Part shown: positions 6,053 through 10,953 of the stretch, in pieces | How positions within the stretch are numbered: the first letter of the stretch is position 1 | Layout: each line of letters starts with the position of its first letter | Translations under genes and position numbers: made by a program | The notes under the pieces: generated by a model | The model's input: the letters and a program-made list of their open reading frames with translations, nothing else | Databases searched by the model: none | What the model was told of the DNA's origin: nothing | DNA from: CAZTPJ01 sp964614515 | Lineage (GTDB): Bacteria; Planctomycetota; Phycisphaerae; Phycisphaerales; UBA1924 | Direction of reading: 5' to 3' | DNA: 10,953 nucleotides | Assembly: GCA_964614515.1 (NCBI GenBank) | Contig: CAZTPJ010000101.1 | Coordinates: 1-10,953, forward strand

Positions 6053-6817
6053 TCATGGGTGTCCGTAGACAATGCCGCGAATCATGTCGCTGAACTCGTC
6101 ACGCATGGGCAGGTCGAGATCGATAGCAAGCCGGCGGCGCGTGGCCGGAAGTGACTCGCCCGTGGTCGGGTTGTAGCCTTCCTTCTCATAGCGCTCCCAC
6201 CTGATGCCAATGCCTCGTCTCTGCCAGGATGGCAGGTCATTGAAGTTGATGCCGCGTTGGAAGAGCAGTTCGTTCTTCGCGGCAATCGACATTCCTTCGA
6301 TCATCTTTGTTGCGGACGTGGCCGACTGGCCCTCGCCACGAAGTTTCCAGTAGCAATGCGCGTTGAGGGCATTCCGATGGGCATCCTCATTTCGCCAGCG
6401 GAAGTAGTCGATGACATCCTGCTCGCGCGGAAGTTCGCAAATGCGACAATCGAACGCCGCGCACACCCCCATTTCGGCCGTGAACCTGGCGCTGGCTTCG
6501 CCCGCGAGCACTGAGATGAGCTTGCGGTGTTTGCGCCCGAAAGTCGTCTCATCGCGATCAAACAGCAACGATATCTCATCGCTCTGGTGATACCCGAAGG
6601 TGATCTGAAACCCGGAGGACATCAGGTGCGCGGTCGTCGTGGACATCGCGTCGCGGAATCGTTCGTCGAAGGGTTGTTCAAGATTCAGAGTCTCCTTGGT
6701 GAGGCGCGTGAATCCACGGCCGTCGATTCGTGCGACGATGAATATGCCCGGCAGCACGCAGTAGTCATGCGCCGTCTCGAAGACCCGCATCCTGGCGTCC
6801 AGTTCGTCAAACTTCAT
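6053..6817 (-). CDS. Thg1-like 3'-5' RNA polymerase (tRNA-His guanylyltransferase family)
   Basis: Thg1 and Thg1-like proteins add nucleotides to the 5' end of tRNA, in the reverse of normal polymerase direction; bacterial members mostly repair 5'-truncated tRNAs by templated addition. The length of 254 residues is normal. Metal-binding and catalytic motifs are present: RIDGRGFTRLTK (30-41, D32) and YHQSDEISLLF (76-86, D80/E81). DAHRNALNAHCYW (145-157) and KEGYNPTTGE (212-221) fit bacterial members. I chose ATG 6817 for the GGAGGAG seven bases upstream and the MKFDELDARM opening. It overlaps the kinase gene's end by 11 bases, so translation is coupled. tRNA-His in bacteria usually has its extra G encoded, which favours a repair role. 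The stop codon touches an RHS fragment in the same frame. Confidence 0.9.
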   Translation of the reverse strand: MKFDELDARMRVFETAHDYCVLPGIFIVARIDGRGFTRLTKETLNLEQPFDERFRDAMSTTTAHLMSSGFQITFGYHQSDEISLLFDRDETTFGRKHRKLISVLAGEASARFTAEMGVCAAFDCRICELPREQDVIDYFRWRNEDAHRNALNAHCYWKLRGEGQSATSATKMIEGMSIAAKNELLFQRGINFNDLPSWQRRGIGIRWERYEKEGYNPTTGESLPATRRRLAIDLDLPMRDEFSDMIRGIVYGHP

Positions 6818-7286
6818 CGCGCCACTCCTCCACCTTGAATGTTCCATCCTCTTCAAGTCGAACGTATAGCAGGTTCACGAATCCTTCACTCCTGCGCGGC
6901 AGCTCCAGTCGCGCGTGCGTGCCGAGCAGACCCTTGAGCGGCACGCGGCGCGATTCAGTACGGCTATCGTTCCTCGCCTTGCACGCTTGCAGGCTGGACT
7001 GGAAGTAGTATCCGACAACATCAACACGGACATCCCGGCACATGCTCAGGTACTTCGCCCGAACCGCGATCGTCACGTTTGTATTGTCGATCACGAAGGG
7101 CTGGCCGATCTCCAGGCACGTCTCGATCAATCTCGATTCTCGGTGGCGTGTTCGAAGCATGTCCAGATTGACGCGTATGTGGGTATCGGCGAAGTTCTGT
7201 TGATAGAACGTCGACTTACCAGTCGCCTGCACACCGATCAGCATGATCGCGTGCATATCCTTTGTTTCGTGGCTGTGGGAAGACAT
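6807..7286 (-). CDS. Polynucleotide-kinase-like P-loop kinase, partner of Thg1-like protein
   Basis: Soluble kinase of 159 residues resembling the kinase domain of T4 polynucleotide kinase, which phosphorylates 5'-OH ends of RNA or DNA. Walker A is GVQATGKST (18-26). VNLDMLR (39-45) fits the Pnk catalytic Asp/Arg pair (D42, R45). VIDNTNVT (65-72) is the usual DNTN element, and the lid arginines lie in NDSRTESRRVP (106-116). There is no phosphatase domain. The start at 7286 has AAGG eight bases upstream; an ATG at 7256 (residue 11) is possible. It is the first gene of the coupled pair. A kinase making 5'-phosphates followed by a polymerase that extends 5' ends suggests a two-step RNA repair route. 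That link is inference from the gene pair and the known chemistries; another nucleotide kinase activity is possible. Confidence 0.82.
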   Translation of the reverse strand: MSSHSHETKDMHAIMLIGVQATGKSTFYQQNFADTHIRVNLDMLRTRHRESRLIETCLEIGQPFVIDNTNVTIAVRAKYLSMCRDVRVDVVGYYFQSSLQACKARNDSRTESRRVPLKGLLGTHARLELPRRSEGFVNLLYVRLEEDGTFKVEEWRDEV

Positions 7287-7417
7287 TTGGTGAACCTTGT
7301 TGGACGGATCGTATGGAGTCGTTTGCGATCAGATCGGTTTGCATTGTCTCGCGTGCGGCGCTGAGGAGCCAGGCGCACAGGCTCAGACGTCCGTGCCACC
7401 GCCAGTGACGTTGTTCC

Positions 7418-7777
7418 TCATTCAAAGTACACACACCCGGCCGTGGGGGATTCGTACAGCGTGATACGCGCGAGGCAGGGGAGGAGCGGCTTGAGGTGCT
7501 TCCAGAGCCAGGCGGCGATGACTTCGGCGGTGGGGGTTTCGAGGCCGGGGATGTCGTTGAGGTAGTGATGGTCGAGTTGGGCGATGATGGGCGCGGCCAC
7601 GGCCTTGACATCAGCAAAGTCCATCACCCACGCGCGATCGGGGTCGAGCGGGCCGACGAGATGAAGGATGAGGCGATAGGTGTGGCCGTGGAGCCTGTGG
7701 CACTTGTGCGTCGGCGGGAGGTGGGCGAGCCTGTGCGCGGCGTCGAAGGTGAACTCGCGGAAGATCTCGTGGGGCAT
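7418..7777 (-). CDS. queD: QueD, 6-carboxytetrahydropterin synthase
   Basis: Converts 7,8-dihydroneopterin triphosphate to 6-carboxy-5,6,7,8-tetrahydropterin, the second step towards queuosine in tRNA. The length of 119 residues is typical. Zinc ligands are H15 (FDAAHRL) and H30/H32 (CHRLHGHTY), the catalytic Cys is C26, the Asp/His pair lies in QLDHHYLND (67-75), and the C-terminal Glu is in YESPTAGCVY (E109). The enzyme is cytosolic. The ATG at 7777 starts the conserved first strand, but no good Shine-Dalgarno sequence precedes it. The 131-base gap to the kinase gene holds a weak GAGCC/GGCTC hairpin (7366-7384) and no convincing promoter, so co-transcription is undecided. No other que genes are in the window. 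A 6-pyruvoyl-tetrahydropterin synthase role is the alternative; CxxxHGH fits QueD. Confidence 0.88.
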   Translation of the reverse strand: MPHEIFREFTFDAAHRLAHLPPTHKCHRLHGHTYRLILHLVGPLDPDRAWVMDFADVKAVAAPIIAQLDHHYLNDIPGLETPTAEVIAAWLWKHLKPLLPCLARITLYESPTAGCVYFE

Positions 7778-7909
7778 GGGGGATTGTTGGCGGGTGTGGC
7801 GGAACGGACTGTCGGTGCGGGCGAGCGACTTCGCGTCGCGTGCCGGGTCCCTGACCGGTGCGTGACGATATGGCGATTTGGACTCTTGGATGAGCGACCG
7901 TCGGCGGAT

Positions 7910-7926
7910 TCAAAATGGGATTTTGA
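7910..7926. promoter_or_regulatory. Palindrome overlapping the ATPase promoter, possible operator
   Basis: Perfect inverted repeat TCAAAAT-GGG-ATTTTGA. Its right arm covers part of the -35 hexamer of the plus-strand ATPase promoter, so a protein bound here would block or adjust transcription. It also lies upstream of queD on the other strand. Regulator unknown. Confidence 0.45.
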
Positions 7927-7951
7927 CTCCGCCGGGCTAGACGCCTATCCT
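7923..7951 (+). promoter_or_regulatory. Sigma-70-like promoter giving a leaderless ATPase mRNA
   Basis: TTGACT (7923-7928), an exact 17-base spacer, then TATCCT (7946-7951). The expected start point falls on or next to the ATG at 7957. The gene lacks a Shine-Dalgarno sequence, which agrees with a leaderless transcript. Confidence 0.55.
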
Positions 7952-7956
7952 TCGGG

Positions 7957-9129
7957 ATGATTGAGCGTGATCTCGCACGCCAGGTTCGTCGGGCCGCGAA
8001 GCAGTTTCCCGCGGTGACGGTGACGGGTCCGCGGCAGAGCGGAAAGTCGACGTTGTGTCGTGAGTTGTTCCCGCGCAAGGCGTATGTCAACCTCGAGGCG
8101 CCGGACACGAGGCAGTTCGCGGTGGAAGATCCGCGCGCGTTTCTCGGACAGTTCAAGTCCGGCGCGATTCTCGATGAAGTGCAGCGGGCGCCGGACCTGC
8201 CGTCGTACCTGCAGGGGCGCATCGATGCGGATCCATCGCCCGGGCGGTGGATTCTCACAGGATCGCACAATTTATCGCTGCGGGACTCGGTAAATCAATC
8301 GCTTGCGGGGCGCACGGCCGTGCTGAATCTCCTGCCACTCTCGCGGCGCGAATTGATTCGATTTGACCGTTATCCCGAATCGCTTGAGGCATCGCTGATC
8401 GCGGGTGGATATCCGCGCATCTTCGACAAGCAACTCGCCCCGGCCGACTGGCTCGGGGCGTATGTCGGCACGTACATCGAGCGCGATGTGCGAACGATCA
8501 GCAACATCGGGGATCTGACGACGTTTCAGCGGTTTGTCGAACTGTGCGCAGGGCGCACGGGGCAGCTGTTGAACTACTCATCGCTGGCGTCGGACGCGGG
8601 GATCACACAGCCCACGGCGAAGGCCTGGCTGAGCGTGCTGGAAGCAAGTTTCATCACGTTTCGGTTGCCGTCATTTCACGCGAACATTCGCAAACGTCTT
8701 GTCAAATCGCCGAAACTGCATTTCGTGGACACTGGTCTGGTCTGCTGGTTGCTGGGGATTCGTGAGCCTTCGCACCTTCGTTCACATCCGCTGCGAGGCG
8801 CGATCTTTGAAACGTGGGTGGCGTCCGAGATCGTCAAGCATCGAGTCAACGCGGGTGAGCCCGGCGGCGTGTCGTTTTATCGCGATTCCGACGGGGTCGA
8901 GTCCGACATCATCGTGGAGACGGGAGACCGCGTGACCATCGTCGAAGTCAAGGCATCGCAGACGGCCAGTTCGAGCCTGCTGGATGGAATTCGGCGCGTG
9001 CGCGACATCGTGACGGAAACCGGGCGTCCATGTGAGGCCGTGGTGGTGTACGGCGGAGATGAAGCGCAACGCCGGGCTGACGTGTCGCTCGTTTCATGGA
9101 GGACACTGCACGAGCTCCGGTGGACGTGA
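7957..9129 (+). CDS. AAA_14 / DUF4143 ATP-binding protein
   Basis: ATPase of 390 residues belonging to the large prokaryotic AAA_14 + DUF4143 group, whose cellular role is not settled. Walker A is GPRQSGKS (24-31), Walker B is AILDEVQ (70-76), and the sensor region is WILTGSHNLSLRDSVNQSLAGRT (98-120). The middle (about 185-240) resembles a winged helix, with YSSLASDAGITQPTAKAWLSVLE. The C-terminal DUF4143 part carries a nuclease-like constellation: FETWVASE (E286), VESDIIVE (D317) and VTIVEVKAS (E330/K332), recalling PD-(D/E)XK enzymes. Full length and intact. It is transcribed alone: the promoter lies just upstream and a hairpin follows the stop. Members are often scattered between genomes and may act in defence or toxin-like settings, but nothing here fixes the role. 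Confidence 0.88.
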   Translation: MIERDLARQVRRAAKQFPAVTVTGPRQSGKSTLCRELFPRKAYVNLEAPDTRQFAVEDPRAFLGQFKSGAILDEVQRAPDLPSYLQGRIDADPSPGRWILTGSHNLSLRDSVNQSLAGRTAVLNLLPLSRRELIRFDRYPESLEASLIAGGYPRIFDKQLAPADWLGAYVGTYIERDVRTISNIGDLTTFQRFVELCAGRTGQLLNYSSLASDAGITQPTAKAWLSVLEASFITFRLPSFHANIRKRLVKSPKLHFVDTGLVCWLLGIREPSHLRSHPLRGAIFETWVASEIVKHRVNAGEPGGVSFYRDSDGVESDIIVETGDRVTIVEVKASQTASSSLLDGIRRVRDIVTETGRPCEAVVVYGGDEAQRRADVSLVSWRTLHELRWT

Positions 9130-9167
9130 ATCTGTCGCGCTGATCGTGCGCGACATGTGGGCGGAAG

Positions 9168-9192
9168 CACCGACCGCGAAGCGCGGTCGGTG
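9168..9192. terminator. Hairpin between the ATPase and tmRNA genes
   Basis: Perfect 11-bp arms CACCGACCGCG / CGCGGTCGGTG with an AAG loop, placed between two convergent transcripts. It has no U-tract on either side, so termination is inferred from position and stem strength. Arm length and loop match the hairpins at 10873 and 10928. Confidence 0.55.
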
Positions 9193-9233
9193 GCACACTG
9201 GACGTGGCACACACGCGTGATGCGAAGGAAAAA

Positions 9234-9584
9234 TGGAGCCGGGGGGAATCGAACCCCCGTGCCGTGGCAGTCGGCGTAGCGCTTCTACGCGTGTGTCCGA
9301 CGTTTTGATCTCGACCTCGCGGGCGAGCGTCGGCGCCCTATCGCGAGGTCCAGTCGCCGGTGTTTTCTCATTCGCGTGCCCGGCGTCGCCGCACGCGAAC
9401 CAGCCCGATGGCGTCGATCCGTCCCTCATCGGGCGTCAAGGACGGATCGGGCAGCCTGATCTCAGGCGGCCATTGCGTAGCTGTGATTGGCAGCTAGTTG
9501 TTTTGCATGCTTTTATCCAGGCCAGCATGCTCCTGGACGCGCCACGCTACGCGTTCCCTGCCCGGTCGAAACCACATCGGCCCC
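9234..9584 (-). ncRNA. ssrA: tmRNA (transfer-messenger RNA)
   Basis: Rescues stalled ribosomes by acting first as alanyl-tRNA, then as mRNA for a degradation tag; it works with SmpB. The 5' end is GGGGCCGATGTGGTTTCGAC and the 3' end carries the T-arm GGGGGTTCGATTCCCCC followed by CGGCTCC-A. GGGGCCG pairs with CGGCTCC (one G-U) to form the acceptor stem. The tag frame runs from GCA at 9506 to TGA at 9462 and reads AKQLAANHSYAMAA. Downstream, GATCCGTCC/GGACGGATC with an interleaved GCCCGAT/ATCGGGC pair forms a clear H-type pseudoknot, and TTCGCGTGC/GCACGCGAA begins the next. CCA is not encoded: after the discriminator A comes TTTTTCC. Length 351 bases, normal for a one-piece tmRNA. Reading frames across this region are spurious. 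Confidence 0.95.
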
Positions 9585-9603
9585 AGTTGTCAAAGAGCAG
9601 GGG

Positions 9604-9609
9604 ATTCTA
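9604..9609 (-). promoter_or_regulatory. Candidate -10 box of ssrA
   Basis: TAGAAT on the minus strand, 20 bases before the mature 5' end, leaving a short leader for RNase P to remove. No good -35 element is found at the right distance. A TTGACA directly before the RNA is too close to act for this gene. Confidence 0.35.
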
Positions 9610-9720
9610 GGCGCGAAGCACGCGGCGGACGCCCGTGTTATGGGCACTCGCACCGCGCCAGAATCGCGGATTCCGGCGAAATTCGCGGTATTGCCGGGTT
9701 CCAACGGCCGTGGTTTCGCG

Positions 9721-9726
9721 TACAAT
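9721..9726 (+). promoter_or_regulatory. Candidate -10 box of the dockerin-type gene
   Basis: TACAAT (five of six matches) about 85 bases before the ATG at 9811. No clear -35. The predicted leader contains a CATCGCC/GGCGATG inverted repeat (9739-9766). Confidence 0.35.
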
Positions 9727-9810
9727 GCGACGTGATGGCATCGCCGAGGCTGGCTCGCGGGCGATGGCTGACGGAATCAAGCAGTCGCGGGCCGGGATTG
9801 AGGGAGAGTC

Positions 9811-10854
9811 ATGAAGATGCGTTCGATGGCGGCGGCGATGGTTGTGGCGGCGGGCACGGCGGCGATGGGGCAGACCTATCTCATGGTGCCTGATTCACTC
9901 CGCGATGTGGTGATGCTGTTTGACCCGACGGACGGCACGCTGGTGAACCCGGCGTGGATCAACCTCGTGGGCCTCGCGCCTTCGCAGACGCCGATCGCGG
10001 CCATCGAGGTTGACGACGAAATCTGGATTTCAGATCAACTCGCGGACATGATCTATCGCTTCACCAAGGATGAGTTCGCGCCGCAACACCTGGGCAACAT
10101 CTCCGGCGGCATGGACAACATCCGCGGGATCGTGCGCGTGGGGGACACGGTCTATGTGACGAATGCGGGGTTGAACAACGGCGCACCGGGCAATGGCGTG
10201 GTGATGATCGATGTGGCGACGCGGGCCGTGATCGGCTCGTTCCCCTCCGGCAGCCCGTTCGACATTCTGCCGTTCGGCGCGAACCTGCTGGTCAATGACA
10301 TCGGCAGCGCTGCGCGAAAGATCGACGAGTTCACCACGGGCGGTTCGCACGTTCGCGTGTTCGCCACGGGACCGAACTTTCCGGAACAGATGACCTACAA
10401 CGCGGCCGGGAACATCCTCGTCGCGACGTTCTCTTCGCCGATCGGCATCTTCGAGTTCGACACGAACGGCTCGCAGGTGAACTTCTACGCGGTGGGAACG
10501 GGCAACCGCGGCGTCCATGAACTCGGCAACGGGGACATCCTGTTGACCTACGGCACGACGCCGGGGATCTATACGTACAACATCGCGAGCAACACATCGA
10601 CGCCGGTGGCCGGCGTGCCCAGCGGCTCGCCGCGGTTCATTCATCCCGTGACGTTTGGCGAGGCGTGCTATCCGGACTGCGACACGAGCACGGGCGTTGG
10701 CGTGCTGGACATCTTCGACTTCCTGTGCTTCGGGAATCGTTTCAGCGCGAACGACCCGTACGCGTGTGACTGCGATACCCAGACGGGCGTCGGCGTGTGC
10801 GACATCTTCGACTTCCTGTGCTTCGGGAACGCGTTCAACGCGGGGTGTCCGTAA
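9811..10854 (+). CDS. Secreted propeller-like protein with GC-type dockerin-like C-terminus
   Basis: Exported protein of 347 residues. Residues 1-20 are a signal peptide (MKMRSM, Ala/Val core, cleavage likely at AMG|Q). The ribosome binding site GAGGGAGAG sits just before the ATG. The middle (about 22-280) shows repeating blade-like strands such as DEIWISDQLADMIYRF, GDTVYVTNAGLN, GNILVATFSSPIGIFEF and GDILLTYGTTPGIYTY, suggesting a beta-propeller of the WD/NHL/SMP-30 kind; ligand or enzyme activity is not evident. The last 64 residues hold two copies of CD-T-x-TGVGV-x-DIFDFLCFGN, a cysteine-bearing calcium-loop pair like the GC-type dockerin anchors common in Phycisphaerae. The repeats are near-identical in DNA too (10708-10736 and 10801-10829), pointing to recent duplication or conversion. 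Probably surface-anchored; its role is unknown. Confidence 0.85.
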   Translation: MKMRSMAAAMVVAAGTAAMGQTYLMVPDSLRDVVMLFDPTDGTLVNPAWINLVGLAPSQTPIAAIEVDDEIWISDQLADMIYRFTKDEFAPQHLGNISGGMDNIRGIVRVGDTVYVTNAGLNNGAPGNGVVMIDVATRAVIGSFPSGSPFDILPFGANLLVNDIGSAARKIDEFTTGGSHVRVFATGPNFPEQMTYNAAGNILVATFSSPIGIFEFDTNGSQVNFYAVGTGNRGVHELGNGDILLTYGTTPGIYTYNIASNTSTPVAGVPSGSPRFIHPVTFGEACYPDCDTSTGVGVLDIFDFLCFGNRFSANDPYACDCDTQTGVGVCDIFDFLCFGNAFNAGCP

Positions 10855-10872
10855 CTGACTCGCGGACGAGAA

Positions 10873-10898
10873 CATCGAAGTCGAAGCGACTTCGATGG
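10873..10898. repeat. Hairpin repeat copy 1, possible terminator
   Basis: 26-base element with 11-bp perfect arms (CATCGAAGTCG / CGACTTCGATG) around AAG, 18 bases after the stop of the dockerin-type gene. Identical to the copy at 10928. It may act as a terminator or belong to a dispersed palindromic family. Confidence 0.7.
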
Positions 10899-10927
10899 CA
10901 CGGGGATGCAAGGTGCGGACCGTGAGG

Positions 10928-10953
10928 CATCGAAGTCGAAGCGACTTCGATGG
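10928..10953. repeat. Hairpin repeat copy 2, at the right edge
   Basis: Exact second copy, starting 55 bases after the first; the 29-base spacer is unique sequence. The window ends on its last base, so a longer array may continue to the right. Confidence 0.7.

Noticed and set aside
7287..7417. A tRNA or small RNA between queD and the kinase gene
   Set aside because: Only a weak GAGCC/GGCTC hairpin is present; no cloverleaf or T-arm sequence is found.
9168..9240. Integration site of a mobile element at the 3' end of ssrA
   Set aside because: No integrase and no second copy of the ssrA 3' end are visible in the window.
9233..9610. Protein-coding frames across 9233-9610
   Set aside because: The region is the tmRNA gene, with acceptor stem, T-arm, tag and pseudoknots.
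1..10953. CRISPR array or insertion sequence
   Set aside because: No regularly spaced direct repeats of CRISPR size and no transposase frame; the repeats seen are a minisatellite, G-tracts and isolated hairpins.

Overview
The window looks like chromosomal DNA of a GC-rich planctomycete, probably of the class Phycisphaerae. The taxonomic clues are two secreted proteins with AxGQ-type signal peptides (one ending in a PEP-CTERM-like PAP...RRRR tail, the other in a cysteine-rich GC-type dockerin-like repeat), RHS protein pieces carrying a dockerin-like calcium-loop insert, and repeat-rich coding sequence. The placement is inferred from protein style, not from a marker gene.

Layout. 1-932 (minus): the N-terminal 310 residues of a soluble sensor histidine kinase. 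Its ATP-binding domain is swollen by a 15-bp minisatellite, a GC-rich palindrome and G9-10 tracts, and it runs off the left edge. 1127-1756 (minus): a secreted PEP-CTERM-type protein with a clear promoter and terminator. 1919-2479 (minus): a Nudix hydrolase whose reading frame contains two parS-like 16-mers bracketing a low-complexity insertion. 2717-3931 (plus): ParB, without a neighbouring parA, with a long disordered linker that also carries G9 tracts. 3915-6052 (minus): an RHS graveyard made of a C-terminal RHS piece with a unique cysteine-rich tip, two small membrane proteins (immunity candidates) and a displaced middle piece of an RHS core. 6053-7286 (minus): a translationally coupled pair, a polynucleotide-kinase-like P-loop protein and a Thg1-like 3'-5' polymerase, which together look like an RNA 5'-end repair module. 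7418-7777 (minus): QueD of queuosine biosynthesis. 7957-9129 (plus): an AAA_14/DUF4143 ATPase whose promoter is placed to give a leaderless mRNA and overlaps a palindrome. 9234-9584 (minus): tmRNA (ssrA) with a readable tag. 9811-10854 (plus): a secreted propeller-like protein with a GC-type dockerin-like end. 10873-10953: two identical hairpin repeats, the second ending at the window edge.

How the parts may work together. ParB and the parS-like sites are the plausible origin-segregation signal. The kinase/Thg1 pair, QueD and tmRNA are all tRNA- or RNA-related, but only the first two are demonstrably coupled. The RHS tip and small membrane genes resemble a polymorphic-toxin cassette, here 5'-truncated. 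The motif A-G9-AC recurs in the coding strand of both the histidine kinase and parB and in no other gene of the window, which is the least explained pattern here.
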